Under the pieces are notes generated by a model that was not told the DNA's origin, made no database searches, and was given only the letters and a program-made list of their open reading frames with translations. 64,000 bases of DNA. Origin: Christensenellaceae bacterium Phil7. Its GTDB lineage: Bacteria > Bacillota > Clostridia > Christensenellales > CAG-138. This document shows, piece after piece, positions 24,508-33,329 of this stretch (the first letter of the stretch is position 1; each line of letters begins with the position of its first letter). Both the position numbers and the translations under genes were made by a program. The stretch spans positions 89,975 to 153,974 of the forward strand of contig MSGV01000001.1 in assembly GCA_001940845.1 (NCBI GenBank), given 5' to 3'.

Positions 24508-25794
24508 TCAGAGTTCCATATCCTGTCCATGTCTGTGGGCAGGATGTTTGTGTTCCTGTGTTTCCTTTCCTCTGGCGAGGATGGCAGAAAGAAAAGCCCG
24601 TACCCTCTCAGGTGCGAGCTTCACAGCATCCAGATACGGCTGGACTTCCTTTTTCAGTTCTTCAAATCTTTCGTGCAATTTCTCATACCGTTTCTTCCAG
24701 ATGGAAGCAGTCTTTTCAGCGGAAGCCAGCTTGTCTTTCAGCCGGGAGATTTCCGCTTTTGCGGCGACCCCATTTGCCGCATACCGTTTCAGCGTGTCGC
24801 ACTCGGCTGGGGTCAATGAGATATTTCCGGTCAGCATTTTCTTACCCATTGCTTCAATGTCCTGTATGGTGACAGCGGCATCATTACGCAGTTTGTTTTC
24901 TTTTCTCAGGGCGGCAAGCTCCTGTTTCTGCTTTTGCACCGTGGCGTTGTTGGCAGCAAGCGCTTGTTCGCTCTGCTGAATTTGGACGGTTACGGCTTCC
25001 AATCGCTGCTGCTCCTGTGCCACCTTGAATTGGGTCACGGTCAGATGTTCCTCAGTGCTGCCACGCTCTCCACGCTCCACATCAGTGTATCCGGCGGCTT
25101 TCATATAGTTGAAGAAATCGTCTTGCAGGACACTGTATGATGGGCGCAAAACTTTCTTGCCCTTGGCGGTCATAAGCGGATTACCCTGTTCATCCAGAGC
25201 CACCTTGGATTCCCACTTCTTACTGCGGCTGACCTGCATAATGGTTTCCTTGACCGTTCCCACCAGCGATTTGTCCTTGCACCGCTTTGACCACAAAATC
25301 TGTTTCTCCACCACCGGGACATAGACCACGTGAAGATGATAATGGTACACATCCCGTCCCAGTGCTTCCGACATAGCCCGGTTGCGTTCATCGGCGTGCA
25401 TGACAGCAGATAGGATATACTGCTCACCGCCAACGATTTTCACGGCAGCTTGGTAGGCATCGGCAAAGAACTGTTTGGCATATTCATAGCCACCGTGGTT
25501 ATCAAAGTAAGCTGAATTAACATCAAACAGCAGCTCCCCATATTTTATAGCATCGGCTTTCAGGCCACGGGTGGAGATAACGCCATCGGAAATCATCTGA
25601 TCGAACATGGCGGCGTAGCTGTCGGTGGGTGTTTTGAAATGGATGTTGCGGTGGGTCTGGGTGGTATCAATATCTTGGTTGGAGTAGCTGTCCTTTTCTC
25701 GCTCGTTATGCTCCTGAACTTTTGCCACATCATCGAGGGTTGGCAAGTCCTGGTTACGGGCAAAGGTACGGTCAATTCCATCGTTTCTTGCCAT
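24508..25794 (-). CDS. mob: MobV-family (Pre/Mob) relaxase
   Basis: A 428-residue relaxase that nicks the element at oriT and pilots the strand in conjugation. Family hallmarks are THRNIHFKTPTDSY near the N-terminus and the His cluster YHYHLHVVYVPV near residue 155 (HxHxxV), with metal-binding His residues. The C-terminal half is a long coiled coil (residues about 235-400: EQQRLEAVTVQIQQSEQALA, LRKENKLRNDA, LKDKLASAEK). AAAGGAAA precedes the ATG. A MobV-like nick site lies about 75 bp upstream. Confidence 0.88.
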   Translation of the reverse strand: MARNDGIDRTFARNQDLPTLDDVAKVQEHNEREKDSYSNQDIDTTQTHRNIHFKTPTDSYAAMFDQMISDGVISTRGLKADAIKYGELLFDVNSAYFDNHGGYEYAKQFFADAYQAAVKIVGGEQYILSAVMHADERNRAMSEALGRDVYHYHLHVVYVPVVEKQILWSKRCKDKSLVGTVKETIMQVSRSKKWESKVALDEQGNPLMTAKGKKVLRPSYSVLQDDFFNYMKAAGYTDVERGERGSTEEHLTVTQFKVAQEQQRLEAVTVQIQQSEQALAANNATVQKQKQELAALRKENKLRNDAAVTIQDIEAMGKKMLTGNISLTPAECDTLKRYAANGVAAKAEISRLKDKLASAEKTASIWKKRYEKLHERFEELKKEVQPYLDAVKLAPERVRAFLSAILARGKETQEHKHPAHRHGQDMEL

Positions 25795-25846
25795 AAGATT
25801 TTTCCTTTCTTTCGAGAGTAGCAGACGGGCGAGGGCTACGGGGGTG

Positions 25847-25958
25847 CACTTCTGCGGAAGTGTAATAACCCACTATGACACTTTCATCCCTATGGGCTGC
25901 AAAGTGCCGTGGGCTCTCCGAGGGCTCCCCCGAGGGGTGTGCGGTCACTTCGGTGACC
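25847..25958 (-). other. oriT: Candidate origin of transfer (oriT)
   Basis: Upstream of the relaxase the minus strand reads CATAGTGGGTTATTA (plus 25864-25878). This is close to the MobV nick consensus of pMV158, ATAGTGTG/TTAT, and puts the cut between 25869 and 25868. Hairpins surround it: CACTTC-TGCG-GAAGTG at 25847-25862 and GGTCAC-TTCG-GTGACC at 25943-25958. A CACTTT/AAAGTG pair lies between them. Position, sequence and structure all suit a MobV oriT. Confidence 0.65.
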
Positions 25959-26180
25959 TCTGCTGAACCGCCTGGAAACTGTCTGCATTGTTTCTAAGTT
26001 GTTCAGCCCGGATAGCTGCTGTTTTGTGAAACACCAGCCATCCGGCGGCAGCGAAAAACTGATTATTTTCACTGCCTGTCCACGGTGCTTTTCCAAAATC
26101 CCGTGGACATAGAAACAGCCCAGCCAAGCGACGTGTGCTGTTTCTATAACGAGCGTTTCACGCTCTTTTGCTGTGTACAT
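25890..26180 (-). CDS. Possible small protein overlapping oriT
   Basis: A 96-codon frame beginning MYTAKERETLVIETAHVAWL, with a hydrophobic middle and a basic tail. No convincing ribosome binding site precedes it, no family is recognised, and its second half reads through the oriT hairpins. It starts 20 nt after the primase stop and may be translated by readthrough of that message. Kept only as a possibility. Confidence 0.25.
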   Translation of the reverse strand: MYTAKERETLVIETAHVAWLGCFYVHGILEKHRGQAVKIISFSLPPDGWCFTKQQLSGLNNLETMQTVSRRFSRGHRSDRTPLGGALGEPTALCSP

Positions 26181-26199
26181 ACGTACCAGTATTGCGGTT

Positions 26200-27579
26200 T
26201 TACGATTCGTCTCTCCATTCCTCCGGTACGTACGTACACGGCAAATCTCTGTAAAACCCGTTTATATTAGGACGAGCCACAGCTTCAATTCCCATGAATC
26301 CCCACACTCGCCGTCCGGCAGAGTTGGTGATATTGTTGCAATGCTCCAGATCGTACTTCCGGGCATTGGCAATCATGGCATCACTAAAGCTGCGGGCTTT
26401 CAGCGGCACAAGGGAATTTTCCTCGCACCACATCCGGTAGATTTCATAGAAATCCTTGGAGCTGATGGCGGCATCCGCTTTCATGCGGATGTACCCCTCC
26501 GATTCCATGAAATCAAAAATGTTGTTATTATCCCGCTTGACCGCTTCCCGATTTTCACGAATACGGTCGCTCTCCGTGAACTTAAAGTTGTTCGCAACAA
26601 GCCGCTGCAAGCCTTCAAAAGCCCACAGGAAAATTCCCTCATCTTCGGCTTTCATCTTCTCTGCAAGGTCAGGATCGTCAGCTCTGCCAACAGGCTTTTC
26701 CTTGGTAGTCAGTACAAGCTGTCTGCGGTAAAAACCGTCACTGCGGTCATACAGGGCTTGCAGATCACCGTTGCTGAACGCCATCAGGCGAGCGAACATC
26801 CAGCCCTGGTAGCTCTGCTTCCCTTTGCGTTCCAGATCCATCTTTCCCTGGGCTGTGACGATGGATTTTACATAATTGGTCTGGCGCAGTGCTTCCATTC
26901 GCATATCATCATCTACGCAAAGCAGAATGTGTTCCAGATCAGCACGGGCAAAGCGGTTTTCAGAAATCTTTCCGATGCTGCCGTCTTTCATATTCGTGCC
27001 GAAAATCGAGGATAACACCGCACCAATTTGGGATTTACCCTCGCCGCCGCTCCCCTTAATGACCATCATGCGCTGTCCTTTGTTGGAGGGAATCAGACAG
27101 TAACCAATGAACTCCTGCAAGGTGGGGATATCCTCTGCATAGAGCAAGCCGTCCAGAAAGTTCAGCCAGATTGTCGGTTCAGGTGCGTTGGGATTATAGG
27201 CAATCGGCAGACGGCTTCGTACGATAGCTGGTCTGCCGGTGGTGAATGTGCCGTCCAGCATCAGTGTCCCATTGGAAACATGAATGCGATCTTGCTGGGG
27301 TGGGAAGTCAGGCACTTGTGCTTCCAACTTTAGCACCTCCAGAATGTTGGTGATCTTCCGGGGAATGTTGTTCACAGCGCAGAATTTCAGTTTCTCGTAA
27401 ATCTCTCCACGCAGAGGAAGATCATCTGTTACCCGACCATCGGGCGTGAAAAAAGCTCCGTTTGCGAAGATGATTCTGCGCTCTTGCAGAAATTCTTCAC
27501 AAAACAGAGCCTCATTGATATTTTGCCCATCGAACCAGACAGGCAGATTCATATCAGGCGTTTTCCGGTTCTTCGCCAC
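26200..27579 (-). CDS. P4/VapE-type replication primase-helicase
   Basis: A 459-residue SF3-like helicase of the phage/plasmid P4 family. Walker A is VIKGSGGEGKSQIGAVLSS near residue 180, Walker B is LEHILLCVDDDMRME near 210-220, and sensor 1 is in ARLMAFSNGDLQALYDRSDGFYRRQ. The N-terminal D5-like region holds PIAYNPNAPEP. It should unwind the element for replication, with the CHC2 protein supplying primase-like functions. Start is GTG at 27579, behind AAGGAGG embedded in the 3' part of the CHC2 gene. Confidence 0.85.
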   Translation of the reverse strand: MAKNRKTPDMNLPVWFDGQNINEALFCEEFLQERRIIFANGAFFTPDGRVTDDLPLRGEIYEKLKFCAVNNIPRKITNILEVLKLEAQVPDFPPQQDRIHVSNGTLMLDGTFTTGRPAIVRSRLPIAYNPNAPEPTIWLNFLDGLLYAEDIPTLQEFIGYCLIPSNKGQRMMVIKGSGGEGKSQIGAVLSSIFGTNMKDGSIGKISENRFARADLEHILLCVDDDMRMEALRQTNYVKSIVTAQGKMDLERKGKQSYQGWMFARLMAFSNGDLQALYDRSDGFYRRQLVLTTKEKPVGRADDPDLAEKMKAEDEGIFLWAFEGLQRLVANNFKFTESDRIRENREAVKRDNNNIFDFMESEGYIRMKADAAISSKDFYEIYRMWCEENSLVPLKARSFSDAMIANARKYDLEHCNNITNSAGRRVWGFMGIEAVARPNINGFYRDLPCTYVPEEWRDES

Positions 27580-28173
27580 GGTGTGCTACCTCCTTCTTTC
27601 GTTTGGTGTACTCCCTCAGAAAAGCAATCTTTCCGCTTTTTATCAGCTCGTCCACCAGTGCAACCCGTTCTTCCAGATCGCCCACGGTCAACACATCCGC
27701 CATATATTCGATATGGCATGCATCTGGCAGGCTTCCACAAAACGGTCGTCATAGTCATCCTCCGGTGTTTGGGGTGCATACCGCACTTTCCATTCTTCCA
27801 ACAGATGCAGATAGTCCGTCAGGACACGAAAACACAGCATTTCATCCTCCCGGAACTGTCGGATATGGGGGCGTTTGGGCTTGCGGGAAGCTTTCACAGG
27901 CTGTCCAGGCTCGGTGCTGATACCGAAGTCAGCTGCCAGCCTTTGCGCCGCTTCATGGCCGCTGAGACCATACAGCCTTGCCACGAGGTCGATTACATCC
28001 CCCTTGGCTCCGCAGCCGAAGCAAAAGAAATGGTTCTCATTCAGCTTCAGACTTGGATGCCGATCGTTGTGGAACGGACAATAGGCCATACCGTTGCGGC
28101 TTACTGTCAACCCGTAGTGTTCGGCGGCTTGGCGTATTGTGACAGCCGCCTTGACCCTTTCGTAAATTGTCAT
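27554..28173 (-). pseudogene. CHC2 zinc-finger (DnaG-type) gene with a frameshift
   Basis: The N-terminal 150 residues are an intact CHC2 domain: C32 and H35 in YCPFHNDRHPSL and C51, C54 in FFCFGCGAKGD, then the helical VIDLVARLYGLSGHEAAQRLA. The open frame ends at 27688 after EACQMHAISNIWRMC. Shifting frame at about 27715 restores the expected tail (HIEYMADVLTVGDLEERVALV ending GEEPENA) with a stop at 27554. One base is therefore missing, or two extra, in ATGCATGCCATATC. The zinc domain may still be made. The start at 28173 has GGAGG upstream. Confidence 0.72.
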
Positions 28174-28205
28174 GAATACCTCCGATAAAATAGTTTTGAA
28201 AGCAC

Positions 28206-28235
28206 AAAGCACCCGCCGTGATTGGCAGGTGCTTT
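28206..28235. other. Hairpin in the leader between divergent CHC2 and DUF6076 genes
   Basis: AAAGCACC and GGTGCTTT form an 8-bp stem with a 14-nt loop. No T-run follows on the minus strand within the CHC2 leader, so it could be a regulatory or replication structure rather than a simple terminator. Confidence 0.4.
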
Positions 28236-28266
28236 GCTCTTTCCACTATGGTTATGCCGGATTTCG

Positions 28267-28367
28267 CAAAAAACAGGCTAATCGGAGGACAGCCCTGTTT
28301 CAAAAAACAGGACAACAGTAGATTTCTTCACATTTGTATGGTATCATTATGAAAAACAAAAAACAGG
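28267..28367. repeat. Iteron-like repeats near the replication genes
   Basis: CAAAAAACAGG occurs three times in direct orientation (28267-28277, 28301-28311, 28357-28367) and partly once inverted (CCTGTTT, 28294-28300), in the 210-bp gap between the CHC2 and DUF6076 genes. Placement next to the primase set suggests a replication origin or regulator-binding site. Confidence 0.45.
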
Positions 28368-28382
28368 ACAGGCGGGACTGAG

Positions 28383-29492
28383 ATGGAACACAATATGTTA
28401 TCGCTGGATTTTTGGCAGGATACTGTGACCTATGAAAGACAATCCATGCCCACGGGGACGATTGGCTGTGCGGCATTGAATATCCCGGATGCAACGATAG
28501 AGAATCTGGACGAACTGTGTGTGACGGTCAATCGCTTTCTGGAAACGATGACGGACGGCACTCCCGATCCTGCCTTGCTTCCCGAAACAAAAGAAGCCGC
28601 AGCAGGAATATTGAAGCTGCTCCATCCTGTACCGCCCTTTGACTGCCTGGACATGGATTTCTATATTCCCAACATCTCCAAAGCATTTACCCCGGAGGGC
28701 ATACAGAAATACCAGGCATACAACATGGCATTTCTGTACGGCACTCTGAGCGCAGAACAGATGGAGGAATATAGACCCGGTATTTTGCTTGGGCGTATCA
28801 CGCCAGTATTGGGACAGCTTGCCTTTTCTCTGCGGGAATATAAGACTGCCATGACGCAGTTTGCTATGGAGCTGGATGCAGCGGAAAGTAACCGCACGCC
28901 AGATGGGCTTGCAGAATTGTTTGGCAGATATTTCCCACCGGAATCCTTTCTCACTGAGGACAGCAAGTGGATGTCCTTCACCAACAATACAATGCAGTAC
29001 CTCTCCACTATCCGTCCAGGCTATGATGTTCCGATGTTGGTCAGACGGATGCACTATGTATCCTTTGTGGGGATGCTGCGGTCTGATCTATATGAGGGAT
29101 TGTGTGTAGGCCATGCGCCAAAGAAATGCCGGGTCTGCGGCAAATGGTTTCTGACCACTAACGCAAGACATACCAAATACTGCGGCGGTCTGGCACCGGG
29201 AGATAGGCTGCACCGCACCTGTCGGCAGATTGGCAACCTGAAAGGCAGAGCGCAGCGGGAGCTTGCAGACGATCATCCGCTAAAGCAGATTCACGAACGA
29301 CGGCTCAATACTATTAACCGCTACGTAAAGCGTGGCACACTGGATACCGAGCTTGCGGATGTTATGAAAAAGCTGGCAAAAGATAAAATGCTCCGGGCAA
29401 TCAGCAATGTTGCCTATGCCCAGAGCGACTATGAAAAAGAGATGGAACAGGATGCTTTGCTTGCGGAAGCAAAACATTTTTACAATAATTAG
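28383..29492 (+). CDS. DUF6076-like zinc-binding protein
   Basis: A 369-residue protein often found on Clostridia mobilizable elements. Most of it is helical and unassigned. Near residue 250 a zinc-ribbon-like motif reads KKCRVCGKWFLTTNARHTKYC, resembling the CGNC-type zinc fingers of DUF6076 proteins, followed by basic sequence (HRTCRQIGNLKGRAQREL). Function unknown; DNA binding is plausible. Only a weak GGCGGGA precedes the start. It begins a rightward set with the next two genes. Confidence 0.65.
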   Translation: MEHNMLSLDFWQDTVTYERQSMPTGTIGCAALNIPDATIENLDELCVTVNRFLETMTDGTPDPALLPETKEAAAGILKLLHPVPPFDCLDMDFYIPNISKAFTPEGIQKYQAYNMAFLYGTLSAEQMEEYRPGILLGRITPVLGQLAFSLREYKTAMTQFAMELDAAESNRTPDGLAELFGRYFPPESFLTEDSKWMSFTNNTMQYLSTIRPGYDVPMLVRRMHYVSFVGMLRSDLYEGLCVGHAPKKCRVCGKWFLTTNARHTKYCGGLAPGDRLHRTCRQIGNLKGRAQRELADDHPLKQIHERRLNTINRYVKRGTLDTELADVMKKLAKDKMLRAISNVAYAQSDYEKEMEQDALLAEAKHFYNN

Positions 29493-29509
29493 GATGTGAG
29501 GGCAATACT

Positions 29510-30439
29510 ATGGGAGCATTCGATTTCACATATGAATTACCAGAGAACTACAACAAAAGGGTAATTCAGTTTCTCCAACAACTTGGTCGAGGAAATGTTG
29601 CCGAATCGTATCGACGATGTACATATGAGTATGAAGATGTTGGACTGGCTTACTATGCTGGATTAAAGGGGGATAACTGGGATAAACACGCTGTCGATTT
29701 CACATTTGAAGGCCCTGAAGCTGATATAGCTCTACTGCAATCGTGTAATTCTGCATTAAAAGATGCTATCGGCAAAGCACTCAAGCCCAGCGAATCAGGA
29801 CTCCTTGTTAGGAAGGTTTTCTATTTTGCCTCTGACGATGTATCCGAATCTGCAATGATACCTCCGTCCAACGAAGAACGGCTAAACGCAGATATGGCAG
29901 TCGCACAGAGTGTTCTTGATGATTTGATTCAGGTGGGTGAGCGTGTCTGCTTAAATGCCTCTTTCAATGCTTCGAGTTCTGAGAACAGTATCAACGACTA
30001 TTTCAGAGACATGCTTTCTTTTAAGGGGTACAACGAGGTAAAGGACCAAACAAGGCACGGTATATCTGCAACCGGAAAGGACGCTGCTGAGGTTGATATA
30101 TTATTAACCAAGGGAGGGCGAGAAATCGCCATATTTGAAGGGCTAAAGCTGGACAGCGTATCGGCTGCGTATATTGATGCCCATATCGACAAGGCTATCG
30201 TCAATTACAACGCTCTGGGTACAGCTACGTTTGTAGTTGCCTATGTCAATTCTGCGGACTTTGAAGCCTTCTGGGATAGATATTCTGATCATGTACGCCA
30301 GTACAATCTCCCACTTCAAACAAAAAAGCCGTTCTCGGTGTTGCCGTATCCAAACGCAGCTGCTCGGGTAGCGACACTAATCCTAACCCGAGATGGTTTT
30401 GATTTCCCTGTTTACTTCATCGCCTTTAAGATTAGTTGA
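29510..30439 (+). CDS. Unknown protein with possible PD-(D/E)XK nuclease domain
   Basis: A 309-residue protein with no N-terminal match (residues 1-140). From about 155 the pattern ENSINDYFRDMLSFKGYNEVKDQTRHG, then DAAEVDILL and REIAIFEGLKL resembles restriction-endonuclease-fold domains at the C-termini of defence proteins: acidic residue in the first helix, Asp in the VDILL strand, Glu and Lys in EGLK. It stands between replication and sigma-like genes of the element; a DNA-cutting or DNA-sensing role is inference. AGGG precedes the ATG. Confidence 0.5.
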   Translation: MGAFDFTYELPENYNKRVIQFLQQLGRGNVAESYRRCTYEYEDVGLAYYAGLKGDNWDKHAVDFTFEGPEADIALLQSCNSALKDAIGKALKPSESGLLVRKVFYFASDDVSESAMIPPSNEERLNADMAVAQSVLDDLIQVGERVCLNASFNASSSENSINDYFRDMLSFKGYNEVKDQTRHGISATGKDAAEVDILLTKGGREIAIFEGLKLDSVSAAYIDAHIDKAIVNYNALGTATFVVAYVNSADFEAFWDRYSDHVRQYNLPLQTKKPFSVLPYPNAAARVATLILTRDGFDFPVYFIAFKIS

Positions 30440-30478
30440 TGGCAGAGGAACAATGCTGGCTTAGGAAGGAGGTGCGCT

Positions 30479-31651
30479 ATGCTGAAAGATTTTTCGTGGG
30501 ATATGACTGGATATATCCCCAAATACAATATGGAACCATCTGCAAATGGGCTTTCTGAATATTTGGCAGAGCGCATCTTCCAACTGGAACCGGAACCGCC
30601 AAAGGTGGATAGTATCAACGAATATATTCTGTCTGCGCTCCGGGAAAAGAATTTGATATATTTCTCATTCTTTCTCCACCATTACGAACTGCAGCTCAAT
30701 AAGCGTATCAAGTCGTTCCTTGGAGTGGACGGCAGAGATCCCTACAACACAGAACGGTTTCTGGACATAAAGCTGTCCTGCCGGGAACTGATGCTCCAAA
30801 AGCTGACGGACTATGACCCGGATAAAGGTGCGGAATATGCCACCTATATTTATCCGTTCATACGGGATGCCATGCTCCGCTTCCGCATGGGAGAAGAAGC
30901 ATGGTCAGTTTCTTCTCTCAGCAATTATAAGCTGATCCGGTCAATGGCATGGCTCTATCACAATACCAAAGATGCGGTCAACGAATTTGCCAGGAAATAT
31001 AACTGTGACCTTGCCCTTGCAGAAGAATATCTGAAAGTAGCCCGTGGCATCCGAAATCAGCAGTCCTTATATGTGATGGACGAGGATGGCGAGGAAACCG
31101 GCGAAGATGTTGCCCTGGACGATAGCTGGAACTACACAGACATCCTTTGGAATGGCATACAGGCAGAAAAAGTACGACGAGCTTTTGAAAAGCTGAACTA
31201 TCGGGAGCAGACCTTGCTGGAAAAACGGCTGGAGATCTGCATGACCTGTGGGCGTGTCGGCTCCTGGAAAAACCGCCACACCTTTGAAGAACTGGCGATC
31301 ATGTTTGAGGGCAGCACAGCCAGCGGTGCAGAAAGGGCTTACAGAAAAGCCGTAGATCATTTAACAGAGCTGCTTGTTTCCGAAGGTGCGCTCCATGCTG
31401 TCCTACTAAAACAGACATCCAAGACCACACGAAAAAAGAAAATCGCCGCCGCAGTCTATGAATATCAGGTAGACTACGACGGCGAATGGGGCGAAATTTC
31501 ATTTGATTTTAAGAACGGAACAGCTAAGATTGTCCGACTGGCTGATTGGGATACGATGAAAACCAACAGGTTTGCCAATAGAGCCATTCAACACATTCTA
31601 TCACTACCATCAGAGGATCTACCCCGTAATAAATTCATACCGTTAGAGTAG
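30479..31651 (+). CDS. Sigma-70-like mobile-element protein
   Basis: A 390-residue protein resembling the sigma-factor-related proteins of Clostridia elements. Residues 115-165 look like region 2 (LTDYDPDKGAEYATYIYPFIRDAMLRF). After a helical part, residues 235-305 look like region 4 (AFEKLNYREQTLLEKRLEIC and FEELAIMFEGSTASGAERAYRKAVDHL). The C-terminal 80 residues are unassigned. AGGAGG precedes the start. It may direct transcription of element genes, or be a DNA-binding relic. A strong terminator follows. Confidence 0.6.
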   Translation: MLKDFSWDMTGYIPKYNMEPSANGLSEYLAERIFQLEPEPPKVDSINEYILSALREKNLIYFSFFLHHYELQLNKRIKSFLGVDGRDPYNTERFLDIKLSCRELMLQKLTDYDPDKGAEYATYIYPFIRDAMLRFRMGEEAWSVSSLSNYKLIRSMAWLYHNTKDAVNEFARKYNCDLALAEEYLKVARGIRNQQSLYVMDEDGEETGEDVALDDSWNYTDILWNGIQAEKVRRAFEKLNYREQTLLEKRLEICMTCGRVGSWKNRHTFEELAIMFEGSTASGAERAYRKAVDHLTELLVSEGALHAVLLKQTSKTTRKKKIAAAVYEYQVDYDGEWGEISFDFKNGTAKIVRLADWDTMKTNRFANRAIQHILSLPSEDLPRNKFIPLE

Positions 31652-31707
31652 AAACTGCGGCGATCTGGCTAAGCGTCAAATTGCCCCAATTCCATATTAA
31701 TACAGGC

Positions 31708-31750
31708 GAAGTGCCTTGGATTTTGCTTTTGAGGCGAAATCCAGGGCTTC
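31708..31750 (+). terminator. Terminator after the sigma-like gene
   Basis: GCCTTGGATTT (31713-31723) pairs with AAATCCAGGGC (31737-31747) with one G-U pair, extended by outer GAAG/CTTC, and is followed by ATTTTATG. It separates the replication/sigma genes from the defence cargo. Confidence 0.75.
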
Positions 31751-31809
31751 ATTTTATGCTACAATGCAGAAAACGAATTTTCATAGCCCCGCAGTGAATG
31801 AAATATGAA

Positions 31810-31851
31810 TTTCACTTTCGGTGTTGAAAAAAGTGAAAATTAGAGTATAAT
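31810..31851 (+). promoter_or_regulatory. Promoter with overlapping operator before the AlbA_2 gene
   Basis: TTGAAA (31824-31829), 16-bp spacer, TATAAT (31846-31851). Perfect arms TTTCACTTT (31810-31818) and AAAGTGAAA (31830-31838) flank the -35. A dimeric repressor here would shut the promoter; the AlbA_2 protein itself has a C-terminal winged helix and could autoregulate. Confidence 0.7.
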
Positions 31852-31892
31852 ATAGGTAACAACAGGTGAACTGTTCAGAGGAGGGACAATGT

Positions 31893-33209
31893 ATGCAATA
31901 TGAAAGCGAGCGTATTGAATATAAATCTCAGATGATCGACGACATCTACAAGGAGATCATTGCATTTGCGAACACGGATGGCGGTGTGATCTACATCGGC
32001 ATTGACGATAAAGGCAATTTGACCGGTATTGATAATGTGGATGAAACTTACACCCGCCTGACCAATGGTATCCGTGATGCGATTGCACCGGATGTCACCA
32101 TGTTCGTGCGGTATGTCCTCCAGGATAACAAAGTGATTCAGATTGAAGTTGGCGAAGGCAGCTATAAGCCTTATTATCTGAAATCCAAGGGGATGAAGCC
32201 CAACGGCGTTTATGTTCGTCAGGGCGCATCCAGTGTACAGGCATCCCCGGATCAAATTCGCAGAATGATCAAGGATTCCGACGGCGATATATTTGAGGAA
32301 ATGCGTACGCCTACGCAGGAGTTGTCCTTTGAGGAGGCAGAGCACACCTTTAAGCGGTATAAGGTTGATTTCTCCGAAGAAAAGTACATTGCCCTTGGCC
32401 TGCGGAACATCCATGACGACCAGTACACCAACCTGGCTATGATCCTGTCAGACCAGTGCCAGCATACGACCAAGATCGCCGTGTTTGGTGATGAAGCGAA
32501 TATTACCTTCAAGGATGCAAAGGAGTTTGGTGGCTCCATTTTCCAGCAGCTGGACGATAGCTATGCGTATCTGACGCTCTGCAATCGCACCGCAGCCACC
32601 TTCAAGGGTTTGGAGAGAGTGGAGTTATCCGATTACCCAGAGGATGCTTTGCGTGAAGCATTGCTCAATGCCCTTGTCCACCGTGACTACAGCTACAGCG
32701 GCAGCATTATTATCAATGTCAATGATTCCTGCATTGAGTTTATTTCGATTGGCGGCCTGCTGCCCGGTCTCTCAGCTGACGATATTCGCAATGGCATTTC
32801 CCAACCCCGTAACCGCAAGTTGGCTGAAATCTTCCATCGTTTACGGCTGATCGAATCTTACGGCACCGGCATCCGCAAAATCTATGCGCTCTATAAGGCT
32901 TGTGCTGTGCAGCCCCGCATCGAAGTGACCACCAACACATTCAAACTGGTACTGCCGAATATGAATGCCAGCGGCTCTGTTGCCGAAAGCGCACCGGAAA
33001 CATCTGAAAAAACACCTGTGGTAGTCACTCCGCAAATGAAAACGGTCATGGATTATTTAGCCGAGTATGGAGAAATGACCGACGAAGATCTGCAGGAGTT
33101 GCTGAATATTAAAAAGACAAGAGCCTACCTGCTCGCTCGTCAGATGAGCGAAAATGGATTGATCGAGATTGTCGGTAGAGGGGCTGCAAAGAAATATAAG
33201 CTAAAGTGA
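31893..33209 (+). CDS. AlbA_2/Schlafen-like ATP-binding regulator
   Basis: A 438-residue protein with the AlbA_2 (Schlafen-like) domain in front (ERIEYKSQMIDDIYKEIIAF, NTDGGVIYIGIDDKGNLTG), a helical middle, and the RecG-like HATPase_c_4 region (YPEDALREALLNALVHRDYS, FISIGGLLPGL, RNRKLAEIFHRLRLIESYGTGI). The last 65 residues form a winged helix (EMTDEDLQELLNIKKTRAYLL). Such proteins are frequent neighbours of type I restriction loci and may regulate them. The start at 31893 follows GAGGAGGG. Transcribed from its own dyad-bearing promoter, 120 bp before hsdR. Confidence 0.8.
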   Translation: MQYESERIEYKSQMIDDIYKEIIAFANTDGGVIYIGIDDKGNLTGIDNVDETYTRLTNGIRDAIAPDVTMFVRYVLQDNKVIQIEVGEGSYKPYYLKSKGMKPNGVYVRQGASSVQASPDQIRRMIKDSDGDIFEEMRTPTQELSFEEAEHTFKRYKVDFSEEKYIALGLRNIHDDQYTNLAMILSDQCQHTTKIAVFGDEANITFKDAKEFGGSIFQQLDDSYAYLTLCNRTAATFKGLERVELSDYPEDALREALLNALVHRDYSYSGSIIINVNDSCIEFISIGGLLPGLSADDIRNGISQPRNRKLAEIFHRLRLIESYGTGIRKIYALYKACAVQPRIEVTTNTFKLVLPNMNASGSVAESAPETSEKTPVVVTPQMKTVMDYLAEYGEMTDEDLQELLNIKKTRAYLLARQMSENGLIEIVGRGAAKKYKLK

Positions 33210-33329
33210 TCCCCAACATTGTAATAGATTCAACTATCTCATCAGTATCCCGATGAACAAGTGCGACAATGAAAACGTAATTTGAGTCGTCTATATATGG
33301 TATTACACTATATTTCAGGAGGTAACGCT

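Noticed and set aside
26173-28188. Rightward frames opposite the primase and CHC2 genes
   Set aside because: No motifs; the minus-strand genes show Walker and zinc motifs.
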